NCBI GenBank assembly: GCA_018417955.1
Contig: JACTVC010000009.1
Span: 248,001-312,000 of the forward strand
DNA: 64,000 nucleotides
From: Laccaria trichodermophora
Taxonomy: Eukaryota > Basidiomycota > Agaricomycetes > Agaricales > Hydnangiaceae
Reading direction: 5' to 3'
Position numbers and translations under genes: made by a program. The stretch's first letter is position 1, and every line of letters begins with the position of its first letter. The notes beneath the pieces were generated by a model, which searched no databases, was not told where the DNA came from, and saw nothing but the letters and a program-made list of their open reading frames with translations. This document shows positions 25,501 through 37,566 of this stretch, in pieces.

Positions 25501-27623
25501 CACGTTCTCTCTTGATTCCACCTGAGAGGCGAGGGAAGTTCGCAACGAACCTAGGGTAATAATTTGTCAAAATCTGCAGAGAGAACAATAATGATAGCAG
25601 ACAGGAGGAGCTTACCCTGCATGATTCAGCGGAGACAAGCCGAATATCATTCAAGCTGGAGGTGATAGCAACAGTGTCCAAGTGGACCTCAAGAGTTGGC
25701 TCGTATCCAGCAGAACCTGCCACCATTGGCATTATATAGTTGATGGAGGAACGATCTCCCACCGCAACATTTATGGAGGCATGTTCTCGTTTCCGGGGTC
25801 TTTGCAGACCCGGCACTTTCCCGTCCCATATCCAATCCTGTAAACGAGAGGTTTATCTGAATTAAGGCACAGAAGACACAACAGGATGTTCTTGCCTTGG
25901 ATGCCTCACGAAAGGGAATGTGGAGAGTTGTTAAATCACGAAGTTCAACAAAAACTTGCAATGCGGTCCACATCCTCTTATCGCCCGGCATGAGACGGGG
26001 AGAAGGTTCCGCATTTTGATACGCTGGCGGAAAGAATGCTCTTTGCAATTCCGCTCTCTGTCGATCTGCCCAAGGTCCATACTTAACAAAACCTCCATGG
26101 ATAACGAGGTCCAACCCCCACTCGGGAGGTGTGTCGCCGTTCCCGATGTCGATTACATCACTCCGTGAGAATTGTTCATTATGAGGCAATGAAGGAACCT
26201 CTCCGACGACATCGACGTAGTATGAAAGCTCCAGAACAGGGCATTCAAGCACTTTCCTTTCAACAGCGTATTCGTAGGTTGAGAAGTCGATGCCCATAGG
26301 GGTATCCTCATCGAGTTTCTTTTTCGACTTTCTGAAAACCCCACGAGTTGATGACTGGATTGTCTGGTGTGCAATGTGTTGCTGTCGCCGAGTGGCAAAG
26401 TATTTCTTTGTTAGGTCATACAAGCCAAGTTGTCGCCATATTCTGATAAAAGAGCGATAGGCTTGATATGAGGACGCTGGTCGCAAACCAGAGGTCCTGT
26501 GGATATGCGTCAACAAACGAGAGATAAAAAAACTGTCGACAAACCGTGTAACTCGACCATGGACCAGGGCACCTATGGTAGCCATTGGATCGACGTATTC
26601 ATCATTTTGAACGTATCGCACGAGCACAGTCTGGAATTTGAGAGCAAGAACCTGCTTGTACAAGTCAAAGGTTGACCGGGACTATAATCATGTCAGACGT
26701 GAGGCTCAGAACGTGCTCAAAGGTCCATACTGGAACAATGCCAAACGTTCCATCGGCACTATGGAACTCTGCTATCAACAAGTTTGGAGTAGATGGGTTG
26801 CCAACGATAATTGCCCCGGTAGTCAGCTCTACGCCAAGAGGCAACAAATCCTTTGGGTCGAGGTGAGGTAATTGACGGTTTATCCATGAAAGCGCTCTGT
26901 GTATCGGTACAGGAATTCGAAGCGACCTCTTGATGACTGATGGAGGGTAGAAGGGTGAGTCTGCAAAAAGAGATGAGTTTTGACAGACAGCCCCCGCAAA
27001 GAACCCCACCTTGTCGATGCAACCTATTCGTCGACCGACGACGCTCGCTGGTTCGCGAACCAGGCCGACTGCTTGACTCCATTTGTGCAATGATACTGTC
27101 ATATGCAGCAGTCCTGTTATACAAGAACCATTCAAACCCTTCAAAAGATATTTGAACCCGACACGACAAGGACTGGTCTGTATGTTTCGCTGTCACATTG
27201 ACGTCAACTTGTATAGTGTTTGCAAGGCAAAATGAAACATACACTCCTCCCCCTGCGTTGAAGCAATCTCAAATTCCGTCGTAGGTCTGCGAATCCAATA
27301 CCTCCACTGAATCTGTCCTTTCACAATCTTAATGGTTTGATTGCTCGAGTGATACCGAAAGTCTTTGACGAGGATTCGACCTGCTAAGAGCGAGAAGTGA
27401 ATGGACCCTACCACAACAATTCTTCAGATGCTGCTAGCATATACGCAATGAAAGGAGCGGATTTACCAATTTCCACCCAACTGCTTGAAGCTTCTTGGTT
27501 TCCGTATATGACGCGAATAATTGCACAGATGAGAAATGCAATGAAACGATTCCAATAGAAGAAATAGAGGATTAACGCGACGACGATGCAGATACATGAA
27601 ATGAGGAGCAACCGGTTGAACAT
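16575..27623 (-). CDS. csf1: Csf1-family bridge-like lipid transfer protein
   Basis: An 11-kb gene for a very large protein (about 3,000 residues) of the Csf1/BLTP1 family. These are long hydrophobic-groove tubes at membrane contact sites that move phospholipids; in yeast, Csf1 is needed at low temperature and for GPI-anchor synthesis. The first exon (27623 downward) begins MFNRLLLISCICIVVALILY, a transmembrane anchor. It is followed by family-typical SIHFSLLAGRILVKDFRYHS and QWRYWIRRPTTEFEI. Long exons (22690-20051, 19645-18050, 17981-16575) carry the repeating beta-rich groove segments. The C-terminal part has DGRAWLQALFKDAVEAI and MRAYEDIYITLNMSLYSWLT, then a Ser/Pro-rich linker and a short conserved tail. 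The 5' half is broken into many small exons, so internal borders are approximate. The strand and frame order of all pieces are consistent with one gene, with no sign of decay. Confidence 0.9.
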
Positions 27624-27892
27624 GGCGCCTCGTTAGTCAAGCAAGAAGATGCCAAATACGGTGGGCCAAGTGTAACCAGCGAGACCTCGCGTAAGGACTA
27701 CGGGGATGCGACGGTGGACCTTGAATTGGAAGGTGCCGAGGCTTGTCGTCAAAGAGTTTGAATGTTGGGCTTAACCAACATTGGTCGCGTCGGTTATGTA
27801 GACTTTGAAGACGTCAGCACTGTGGAGGACGTGACAAACACATGTGACCGGAGTTGCATTCAGGGTCGTAAACCCAACTTTGCTTCACAATC
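27624..27892. promoter_or_regulatory. Shared divergent promoter, csf1 / twin-CX9C gene
   Basis: A 269-bp gap between the start of csf1 (-) and the start of the small CX9C gene (+). Inferred bidirectional promoter from arrangement. No TATA box is obvious, and the sequence is CG-containing and unlike the AT-rich 3' spacers. Confidence 0.4.
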
Positions 27893-28142
27893 ATGAGTGC
27901 CCAGGCAGCCACTACTCAACGTACGCGTCCAATACAACGGCTGGCTCTTCATTCCACAGTAACCTGCTCGGCCCAAGCAACCGTCTATGGTAAATGCATC
28001 CTGGCAACATACACCGACGTGAAAAAGGACATTTGTAAGGAGGAATTTGCTGCATTCAAAGATTGCATTCAAAAAGCGGTGAGTATCATCCCGATATGTA
28101 TCGCCTACAATTCAACACCTACTCTAGATGAAGAAACGGTGA
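27893..28142 (+). CDS. Small twin-CX9C (CHCH-type) protein, NDUFAF8-like
   Basis: A 66-residue protein with two exact C-x9-C motifs: CSAQATVYGKC and CKEEFAAFKDC. They are separated by a loop (ILATYTDVKKDI), the layout of coiled-coil-helix proteins oxidised by Mia40 in the mitochondrial intermembrane space. The size and the spacing resemble the complex I assembly factor NDUFAF8 (C17orf89), but other small CX9C proteins cannot be excluded. Exon 1 is 27893-28078. A 49-bp intron (28079-28127) is followed by a 15-bp last exon that supplies the basic end MKKR and TGA. Without that splice the frame runs on into non-conserved sequence. It is transcribed divergently from csf1. Confidence 0.75.
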
Positions 28143-28237
28143 TGGCAGATTGACCCGAAACGCAATGTCCCTGCACTTGGGCTGCACATTATTACAAAAT
28201 CATTAATTCGAAAGTCTGTAGTATAGCTTCCGCAAAC

Positions 28238-29155
28238 CTATGAATCCATGGCTCCCGGCATCGTTGTGCCATCCCGGTTCGCAACCGAAACCTCCGGCTG
28301 CCCTGTCGGCACCGCTCTACTCCCGGTCCCAGCTTCTCTTCGAAGATTCCTTCCAGCACGCATTAGCAATCGCATACCAGCTGGAAGCGGCCACGGGGTC
28401 GTGTTTGGAAGCGGGAGCACTCCTGCATGAGAGTCGGACGCACGAGGAAGCGGTGGGGCGGGGTTGCGCAGACGTGCTACGATAACATGAAGTCGGAGGT
28501 CGATGACGTCTGGTGGAGTGTTTGGAGGATATATTGTTTTCGTATGATCAGGCAATCTGCCAGAAATGGGTGATGACGGTGTAGAGGTAATGGGCGACGG
28601 GAGGGCTGATGGTAGAGGTGATGCGGGAAATGGGAGGAGCATGTCTTGCTCGGCCTCTGTGATTTGCCGAGAAATCGACGCCTCGTACGCGATCGTGACA
28701 AGGACCCATTGCAAGAAGAGAATGAGTGCGTCAAGGGAAAACAGAGAGAGTTTCGACGGCGTATACGCTGGTCGTACCCCTTTAGCATGAATTCTTTAGA
28801 TGCATGAGTCGACGTACACATTCCAATGAAGTCAAGAATAATTGATCTGCCTTCTCCTGGGCGATGGAGTGCATGAAACCACAAGCTTGGTAGGTTGAGC
28901 GTGAAGACAATGACAAAGAAGAAACGCAACGATCGGGTTGCGTCGAGGTCCCTCGGCTTTGAGCATTGAAACTGAGCAAAGATGCGGCACAGATAACTCC
29001 ATAACGACGGCGACAAGAAGAAGGAGAGGGTGTGAAGCTGGTACAAGGTGGTATCAAGCTAAAATAGGTCGGTCAGGCTGGGGTAGACTGAATTTCATAA
29101 GGAAACGCACGGAATGGATGATGTGCTGTCGCTGAGCATGATGGCGCCTGTGCAT
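28238..29155 (-). CDS. dsc4: Dsc4-like subunit of the Golgi/ER Dsc E3 ubiquitin ligase (DUF1746)
   Basis: Three exons: 29155-29111, 29058-28818 and 28767-28238. They splice to exactly 816 nt and a 271-residue protein. The start, MHRRHHAQRQHIIHS, joins across a 52-bp intron to LDTTLYQLHTLSFFLSPSLW, and further on SKPRDLDATRSLRFFF and NLPSLWFHALHRP follow. These are features of the fungal DUF1746 family, whose S. pombe member Dsc4 belongs to the membrane-embedded Dsc ubiquitin ligase that activates the SREBP homologue Sre1. At least three hydrophobic segments are visible (LHTLSFFLSPSL, FFFVIVFTLNLPSLWF, LDALILFLQWVLVTIAY). The C-terminal half is Pro/Arg-rich and poorly conserved. The first intron is the decisive support for the start. 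Assignment to Dsc4 rests on recalled family features. Confidence 0.75.
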
Positions 29156-29544
29156 GACATGTATCGAATGCGTCTCCTATAATCTAAAGGCCTTTTTCTT
29201 TGAGATCTGAGCAGCGCTAGCTGGCTGGCCAAGTTGGCAATGAGCAATTGAAAACATGCACACCACAACCATTGCTTGTGGTTGTATGGCTCTGCTGGCC
29301 AATCTTACATCCTCCACATCAAGTACATTTCTAGCATCGCGAGAGCTCACACATAGCCAGTCACTTCTAGATTGAATGACGACGTGGTAAAAAGAAATCC
29401 AAATGATCCTGCATCTCCCATGTCTAAACGGAATATCGGTCCAAATTTGCACTTGTTATAACTCGAAGCCTATAGCACTTAAACAAACGGTGGGACAAAC
29501 TAGTAGAGGCCTTGTCCTGGTCCGGATCGCAAGTTGTCCAGAAA
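29156..29544. promoter_or_regulatory. Shared divergent promoter, dsc4 / hda1
   Basis: A 389-bp gap between two divergent starts. No coding sequence is seen. An inferred bidirectional promoter, with no motif recognised with confidence. Confidence 0.4.
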
Positions 29545-32462
29545 ATGGAGGCCTATGAAGCAGGTCCTTCGGAAGCAATGGATGTGGACCAGCAACCCGC
29601 CCAAACCAACGGAGAATTTCCTGCACCGGCCCAGCGTGGACCTCGTGCATTATCGGTCCCCATGAAGCACCCCGACTTTACCGTCGGCTTTGTATACTCT
29701 ACAGAAATGATGGCTCATTTCTCTCCACAAGGTCATCCAGAACGGCCAGCTCGCATAGATCGGATATGGAATACATTACAGAACGACCAACTTACTCAAA
29801 ATATGAAGTGGTTGCCAATCCGGCCCGTTCGTAAAGAGGAAGCTTTACTTGTACATAGCGACGATCATTGGGACAAAGTTATCGCAATTCAATGTGCGTT
29901 ATTTCGCCTCAGTCTATGTCATAAAAAAATGCCAAAGACGCACGCAAATAGACATGTCCGATCAGCAACTCGCCGATTCTGAGGAATACTATGAACAAAT
30001 GTCATTGTATGTTATGTCTGGAACCACTCGCGCCGCGTTATTAAGCTGTGGTGGAGTGATCGAATCATGTTTGGCTGTTGCCAGAGGTGAATTAAAGAAG
30101 ACATTTGCCATCGTACGGCCACCAGGCCACCATGCTGAACCCGATGAGCATATGGGCTTCTGTTTCTTTAACAACGTCGCTGTAGCCGCTAGAGTCGTGC
30201 AACAGCTAACGAAGATAAAGAAAATCATGATTCTCGACTGGTTTGTAATTTTGATCATAAATCCTGTCAAGTTGCGCTCATCTTCAAAATCAGGGATGTT
30301 CATCACGGTATTGAACTCTCCTCCCTTTAAAAGACTTTGCAGGTACCTTATCCTCGGAAACAGGCAATGGCACTCAAAGGGCATTCAACGAAGATAACAG
30401 CGTTCTCTACGTTTCAATACATCGGTATGAGCAAGGTACTTACTACCCGTGTGGTCCTTTCGGAGGAATGCAGTCGTGCGGCGAGGGCCCCGGTCTCGGG
30501 TTGTAGGTTTTCAAATCCTTGTGTCAAATTCTCATAATAATTTTTCTTTAGCTCAGTTAACGTACCATGGCCTGAGGCTGGCATGGGAGACGCCGACTAC
30601 CTTCATGCCTTCCAGAAAGTTGTTATGCCGATTGCGATGGAGTTTGCTCCTGAACTGGTGATAAGCAAGTTTCATTTCTTTTGCTACAACTCGCGGTCCC
30701 TAAACCGCCTGCTGTATATATAGTCTCTGCGGGCTTCGACGCAGCTGCTGGCGACGACCTTGGAGAGTGCTTCGTTTCTCCTGCGGGGTACGCACATATG
30801 ACGCATATGCTCTCTGGATTGGCCGGCGGTCGGTTAGTTGTCGCCTTGGAGGTACGCCAATACATTTGAAACACTTCTCTGAACTCACAAGATATGGCAG
30901 GGTGGATACAACTTGGACTCAATATCGAATTCTGCCTTAGCTGTTGCAAGAATTTTGATGGGGCAAGCTCCCGACGAGCTTCCGCCTCTCGTTGCGTCTG
31001 AAGCCGCGACGGAGACCGTTTGGCTAGTCGCCAGGGAGCAGAGCAAGTATTGGAAGAGCGTTGATCCAAAATCATGCGAGCCTCAGGAAGGTCAGTTGTC
31101 CAATCTCCAGCATCCATATCTGTAGCTAAATGGTGGCAGGCCTAGAAGACATAACCTTCTCGATACCAGGTTTGCTCCAGTCTAGCCTGTTGTTGTGTTC
31201 ATATCGTGATCCTTTTGGCTGTGACAGAAATCCTCAAAGCACACAGGCAACACTACCTATATACCCAGTACGACATGATGCAAGTCCCTTTGATTAGTGC
31301 GGAACTCGAGCAGCGCTTTTCTTCACAAATCATGTGCACGTCAGTCGCGCTTTTTCATCGAATCACGCATAGTTACATATTTACTTACCCATTCATATGC
31401 AGGTCAGATATATTCGAAAACAAAACACTAATAGTCTTTGTACACGAATTGTGCGTCGTCCTTCTACCTCAAATACCTCTCCTGACTTATTCCTTTAGTG
31501 GTAATCTGCGACTCGAATTAGCGTCATCCGCCACTTGCGATGTCCACCTGGAGCGCTCCCACTTGGTAAGTCATTTTGACTTTGTATTGGATGATGTTCT
31601 GAGGACTCCGTTGTTAGATTGATTTTTCAAAAAAGCTTGTGACATGGGTGAAAAAAGAGGGTTATGCGTTGCTTGACGCAAATTTATATCCAAAACCCAG
31701 CCAAGCGCCTGTCACAGTGGGTTCACGAAGTCGTCTTTTCCTGCACGAAGTCATTGGTTTGATGCTAGAGAGGAAATAAAAATCCGCAAGACATTGGGAG
31801 AGATATCATTACATATCTATGGGACAATTATATTCAGTAAGTATTCTCTTTTTCCTTGTTCGGTTGCGATTTATGGTTTGTCAGGCTTTCTAGCGCGACT
31901 CGGGTGGTATTTATTGGTCACGGTCCTGGTTGTCAACCTTTGGTTGAACTTGTTGACCGACGGGGTATGTTCATCACTGCTTTAAACCAGAAGATGTACC
32001 ACTGACTCCGATGCAAGCTCTGTCTGTTATCAAGTCGGTGAAGGCATTTGTTCAAATCGTCGGACCCCAAATACAACCCACGGCACCTCAGCCGTCATCT
32101 GATGAGATCCGCGCCTGGTATAAAAAGGCAAATGGTCTTTTGGAGCTTTGCTGCCACGCTCTAACATAGCTGGGAAATATAGCACTCTCTTGTGATTTTG
32201 CCAGAGAATCACCCCTTCATTGGCCCCTCCGCCAAGTCATTCAACTTAAAACGACACGGGACTTTGGTTCCGATACGTAAGTCGACTGAGTCATTCATTC
32301 AAGAATGCGAGGTATTGACCATGTCCAATTTCAGAGGAGTCCCAGCAAGTCAAGATGGTCATTCAAGCGCTCCCTGGAGTCCAGGAGTTTGTAAGGGAAA
32401 ACTTGCAGCGGTACCCATTATCCGACACGACACATACGAATAATCTCGCCAGGCCTTACTAG
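29545..32462 (+). CDS. hda1: Class II histone deacetylase Hda1
   Basis: Zinc-dependent lysine deacetylase, the catalytic subunit of the fungal HDA1 repressor complex, in the nucleus. The N terminus is short and acidic. The deacetylase domain starts TVGFVYSTEMMAHF with HPERPAR at residues 64-70. It contains the active-site motif RPPGHHAEPDEHMGFCFFNN, then the zinc-ligand motif DVHHGNGTQ, rebuilt by removing two introns (about 30241-30350). It continues with HRYEQGTYYPCGPFG, SAGFDAAAGD and LEGGYNLDS. A C-terminal Arb2-like domain follows (30925-32462), with LIVFVHE, LLDANLYPKP, VFIGHGPGCQPLVEL, ENHPFIG and KRHGTLVPI, as in yeast Hda1. The domain order and intact catalytic histidines and aspartates indicate a functional enzyme. 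It ends LARPY, TAG at 32460-32462. It has about a dozen introns; the border near 31670-31850 is the least certain. Confidence 0.92.
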
Positions 32463-32544
32463 ATGCTGTAGTTTTTGAATTTGCTATCCAGTTGTTTTTT
32501 TGCATGTATGTATTTGTCAAGAAAGATCAGTGGGGGTATTCGGG

Positions 32545-35500
32545 TCATAAGATCAAATCAACGAGTCCCCTGAGAGGGGAAATAATACCAACGACCTTGC
32601 CTTCAAAGTCAAGCAGAGAACCCTGCTTGACGGCGACAAGATCTGTGTTGGGTGTTTTGATACCCAAAAGTTGTTCGAGATTGACTGACGCCAGAGAAAT
32701 GGCATCAGACGTTGAAAGCCTTCCATCAGCCTCAAGAGCGGTCTGGGACATTTGATAGCATCCTTTAACAAATTATGTGGATCTCAAAAGTTTGTTCAAA
32801 CTCACCCAACCAATATCAAATCGAATATTTCTTGAAGCCCACTGTTCTTCAACAGCAATACCAACAGTGACGTTGTTGCGAAGAAGCAGGACTGTGGCAC
32901 TGTCTTCGCTGAGGGGAGGACCGGGCAGGCTGCAGAGGCGGTTCAACCGTGTTCAAAGAAAGACAGCTCTAGAACATACATTCGTCTCGACTTCCACGAT
33001 CCAGGGAAGGGACGTGGAGATACGATGACACCAACGCCTGCCTCTCCGAGTTCTCGGGCGAGAAGATGTGCTTCGTTGGCGCCAACGAGTGTCAGCTGGA
33101 TGGCTACACCATTTTGGGCTTCCACCTCCTTTTTGAGGCCGATAAGTGTAGCTATGATGTCTGCGCTTTCCACCCTAACAACTAGCGGCAGTCTCCCCTG
33201 TGACCAAATACATCTTCAGAAGTGAAGAGACAATCTTTCAGAACAAGAAGCAAGAACCTTGACAACATCCTTAAAGTAGGATGCCAGTTCACCTACGCCC
33301 TGTCCAAGGAGCAGCGACCGCAAAGCGGCGATTTGTGTGCTGACACTGGGACTGGAGAAGCCAATCGCAACGTGGAGAGCAGTCACGTCTTGGAGGACGG
33401 CTCCTTCGACGAGCTTATGAGGGAGACCGGTATTAAATGCAGTGCTCAAACCAGCCAAAAACCCATTTGAAGAGGGAGCTGTCACGCCAGTGGTCACACC
33501 AGACCGGTATGCAAGACTGGACAATAAAGCTGAGCAAAGGTATAGAGATACGAGAATAGAGCGTACAGCGCATCCCGTGTGGAGAATTGAAGTCCATCCA
33601 CTGCTCTAATGATGCTGCCTTGACCCAAAATATCGGGCACTTGAGACTTGAGCGGATCAATAACGTTTCCATCGTTTGTCGACGCCTCGCCGTCGATGTG
33701 ATTTAAGCCTAAACGACTTCCAAAACTGACGAGAGCGGGGCTGTGAATACCAGTGGTGAGATCTTGATTGTGACCAAAAGAAAGAAATGCCTTACGAGAT
33801 AGAACCTCCTTCCAAATCAATTTCTTGGATATTGGCTGAATCGTATTGGGAAAGGGGGCAGGCGGAGGGCAACAGGCCACTACAAGTGATGCGGCCGTTG
33901 TCCACAACAACGACCCCTAATTTCCCGGCCTCGGTTGAAGTAAATATTTCTTCAACACCGTCGTTACGTTTGACGTAGAGGCTCCCGACGTTGCTGAAAA
34001 TCACCAGATTTCTCGCTCTTCTGGAAGAGAGGGGTGGTAACCCGTCATATTTGACAGCCTCCTCGGCTTCTCGGTCGAAATCTGGTGTCTTCGGTGCTCG
34101 CTGGGAATAAGCCGGTTTCTCGCCCACGTATGGCGCTTTGAGTTGTGCAACACCGTCGATATATACTTGTTTGGGTGTTGCCCCAAGAGCAAGAGGATGA
34201 CTGTCCCAAACGACAATATCTGACAACAATTAACTTCGTGGTGGGGACGACATTCAAAAGAAACTTACCAGCATCGTAACCTAAAGACAATTACTGAATA
34301 TCATCCGAAACTCAAAGTAGAAAACTGCTGACCTAGCCTAATGGATCCGATTCTGTGATCGTATCCCAAAACTGCAGCAGGCGTTGACGTCACAGACGCA
34401 AGTGCAAGATGAGCAGGTAGACCATAATAATGCGCTTGCTGAGCTTCGTAGAGGAGGAAACGCGAGTTTAGAACAGGATGGTCACTCTAACAAAAAGACT
34501 GTTAGCTGACGACACTCGCGGAAGAGAATTCAATGATGGAATTGACCTTCATTATAACTCTCAGGCCATTATCCGTCAAGATGCGCGGAGCGAATTCGGA
34601 ACCACGGTATGCCTCACGTTTGTACCTTGCATTGGTTGCAAATAAGGCCACAGCGGGGGTCGTTCCGTATGCCTTTTTCACTAAATCAGGGACGAGGTAA
34701 GTCTCATGGGCATGGTGGAACGCCGCAATGGAAAACTTGAACTCGTTCGTCAACTATTCTGGCTTAAGCACGAATCACCTGAGCCGAAAAGGTGGAAGGC
34801 GCACCCTGACAATGCCATCAAGGTCAACCGCTTCGTAACAATGATTGTGGACCTATTGCCGTTTGATACGTTGGAATCGATATAACGGGTGCATGACACA
34901 CCTTGACACGACCGCGGAGAACATCGATAAGTGCTTCCCACTGAAGACTCTCCGGAAATGCGCCAAGACCATCCCACTGCCCGGCCGCCGCCTTCGCGCA
35001 ATATTCATCCTGTTTTTGTTTAATCTGGCGAGCTGTATCATACCTAAAATCCGATCAGTGGGTTGTCAGCGATTTCATTGGGAATTTCGAACCCTTGTCT
35101 GAACGCCCAAATAGTGTCCATGCGAGTACCAGAATAAACCCTGCCTTGATGCAATTGTGAACAAATAAAAATCGAAAATAAAGAACACCTTACTAGGATT
35201 TTCGCCTTTGAACGAAGAGGAGCAAAATAAATAAATAAAGCCTTTGACTTTGATGGAAACTCACCGCACGCATGTCTATGATGGGGAAAGTCATGAATAC
35301 TATCCCGCAACACGAGGAGCAGCCAACTTACTTCATTTGCCTCCATCGAGGCGGCAGTGATGGATCAACATGAGTTCCGTTCAAGGAGTAAGGCGGTTCC
35401 AAGACCATTGCAGATGATGACCGTTCGGAGGTCGGTCTCAATTTGATGGTGAAGGCTTGACCACCTAAACTCCGGAAGGTTGTATCTTCATTTACGACAG

Positions 35501-36258
35501 ACAAAAACAAATCGTTACCTATTGCATCAGCAGAACCCGGTAATACATTTGCAGTTGTAACGCCTCCAGATACAGAGAGCTTGTAAGCCTCGTCATGGGT
35601 ATTTAACCCGTCAAGACTTCGAAGCCATGGCAAAACAAGACCCTTGAGAGAATTGGTATCGGCAGCACCCCGCAGTTCAGGGGCACTGTCTACTCCCAGA
35701 TGGGAGTGCATGTCAACGATGCTAAAGTTCAACGTGTCAACAAAGTTTACGGATTGAAATAAGGAGGATCGAGCACCCTGGAGTAATCCATGCCCCTCCA
35801 GCTTCGATCGTCACCAAATTATGATAATCACGCAGAGAGGTGTCATAGACACCTCCGATCATTTTAATAAGTCCTTTGTCCAGGAGTAGGTCACCCTTGA
35901 CAACCTCATTGCCAAATTCACGACCTGTCCAAATTGTCGCGTTTTTTATCAGCGTAGGGGGTGTACCAGGAACGAAACGGTCTGAGTGGGATCTATGATG
36001 GAAGTCCTGGGGAGGGCCAGGCAGCACTTCGAGAAGCTGACAATGCTGAACTATCTCTGCAGCATTGATAGGGACCTTCGATGTTATTTTCTCTTGCGAG
36101 TCAACAGTGCTACCCAACCAGACCAGCGACGCGACGGCGAGCAAGACTGCGGCTGTGAGGGACTTGAAGATACGACTTCGGGGCTTTGAACGCGGAGCAT
36201 CCGTGCGGTAGATAGGCAACTTATCCATGGACGAGAAGTGGTGCAATTCGTCCCCCAT
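32545..36258 (-). CDS. Membrane-anchored amidohydrolase (composite-domain metal-dependent hydrolase; often labelled CE9)
   Basis: A large metal-dependent hydrolase of the amidohydrolase superfamily (imidazolonepropionase/CE9-like; substrate unknown). Residues 1-30 are hydrophilic and a hydrophobic signal anchor follows at about 31-49 (IFKSLTAAVLLAVASLVWLG). The bulk is therefore likely lumenal or extracellular. The composite beta domain (LIKNATIWTGREFG, KGDLLLDKGLIKMIGG, GGAWITPG) leads into the metal site VDMHSHLGVD. Further motifs are LSVSGGVTTANVLPGSADA, KFSIAAFHHAHETYLVPD (histidine ligands) and IMKSDHPVLNSR. The repeat of the composite domain follows (DADIVVWDSHPLALGATP). A second, non-catalytic-looking half (33900-32545) resembles an amidohydrolase again, with SGVTTGVTAPS. 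The ATG at 36258 or an in-frame one 10 codons later are both possible. Confidence 0.8.
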
Positions 36259-36355
36259 TATGTATTTGTGTGAACCATCTTGCTGTCAGGATTGCGTACA
36301 ATGTGGCAAGGGCCGGATGATGCCGTCGCGTCGAGTTCTTCTTTGTCACGCGCTC
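36259..36355. promoter_or_regulatory. Very short divergent promoter, amidohydrolase / rad10
   Basis: 97 bp between two divergent start codons, so promoter and 5' leaders must overlap. Inferred from gene arrangement. Confidence 0.45.
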
Positions 36356-37543
36356 ATGTCCTCTTCGACAAATGCACCACCCGTCGTAGTCCCAGCCTCC
36401 GGAAACAACATTATTATTAGTCCACTGCAGGTGCCGCTTCACCCTAATATCCAATGATCTACCTCTTATCTCTTTTCAGCGGGGAAATCAAGTTCTCCAG
36501 TGCATACGAAATGTTGGACAAGAGTTTGGCGACATCGTTGCAGACTATCAAGTAGGACGAACAACAGGTGTTTTATTCCTGAGGTGTGAACCTTATTGCA
36601 TACCAATTTCAACGAGGCTGCACGTCGGCATACAGCTTGAGATACCATCGTCTTCATCCCGAATATATCCACACTCGCATCGAGAGGTTGGGTCGCTCCT
36701 ACAACCTTCGAATCCTGTTAATTCTATGCGACATAGTGAGACTGAGTTAGCTTTCCCTTTTTCACGTCGTTGAAGCTTGAAGAGCAGACGGAACATCGAG
36801 ACTCTATTCGTGAGCTCACGAAAGTATATCTCTACCAATCCGAATCATTCCCAAGCTCACCGCCATCAACAGGTTTGTTTGATCAACAACGTCACTGTCA
36901 TCGTATCCTTCTCGTTCGTACCTTCAGTCAGGAGTTTTCGCTTCTTTTGACTTTTGACTTTTAGTTTTGACGAAGCCGGTCACTATCTCTCAACATTCAA
37001 ACAATTCGAACACAAACCTCCCGACCTTATCAAAGAACGCGTTGACAAAGACTATCACTCGACTTTGCGCACGACATTGACGTCTATCGGCAAAGTCAAT
37101 AAAACTGATGTTGAGACGTTGCGCACCTCATTTGGCGTATGTTAAGTCCAGTTTACTCAAAATGACGATCACCTCACGGCCATTAGAGCTTTGCAAACAT
37201 TTCCCGAGCCACTTCTGACCAACTCCAGAGTCTACCAGGGTTTGGCCAAGTCAAAGTGAAGAACGTCAAGAATGTGTTCGATAAGCCTTTCCGTAACAAT
37301 GCTACCAGTTCTTTGTCCCTCCTGGCATCGCAGTCACAAACTATACCTGGATTAACAACGACGCCGGCGAGTACTAGCCATGGCAAAGGAAAGGGAAGTG
37401 CATCAAACTCCGGTTCCTCACGTACGAGAGAGACCAGCCCCGTGTGGGAAATCGAATTGGATGATGAGCTTACCTCTCCTTCGATACCTACTGTGAATTC
37501 TAAAGATCCGGTGGTTTTCGATATTGACCTCGACTTGAATTAA
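36356..37543 (+). CDS. rad10: Rad10/ERCC1-family DNA repair nuclease subunit
   Basis: Non-catalytic partner of the XPF/Rad1 endonuclease, which makes the 5' incision in nucleotide excision repair and trims flaps in recombination. It starts MSSSTNAPPVVV. The central XPF-like domain reads NQVLQCIRNVGQEFGDIVAD, LFLSLRYHRLHPEYIHTRI, LGRSYNLRILLILCD, VCLINNVTVIVSFS and DEAGHYLSTFKQFEHKPPDL. The tandem helix-hairpin-helix end has VNKTDVETLRTSFG and LPGFGQVKVKNVKNVF. Exons 1 and 2 are 36356-36430 and 36480-36583, and exon 3 begins at 36636; the phases agree. The C-terminal tail after the HhH domain is Ser/Thr-rich and acidic (WEIELDDEL, VFDIDLDLN) and is an extension not seen in mammalian ERCC1. It ends at TAA 37541-37543, convergent with the F-box gene. 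Confidence 0.9.
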
Positions 37544-37566
37544 TGCTAGCCACCACCTCACTCCAA

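Noticed and set aside
16575..27623. Reading the many minus-strand frames as separate genes
   Set aside because: They are in consistent order and carry successive Csf1-like segments, so one multi-exon gene explains them.
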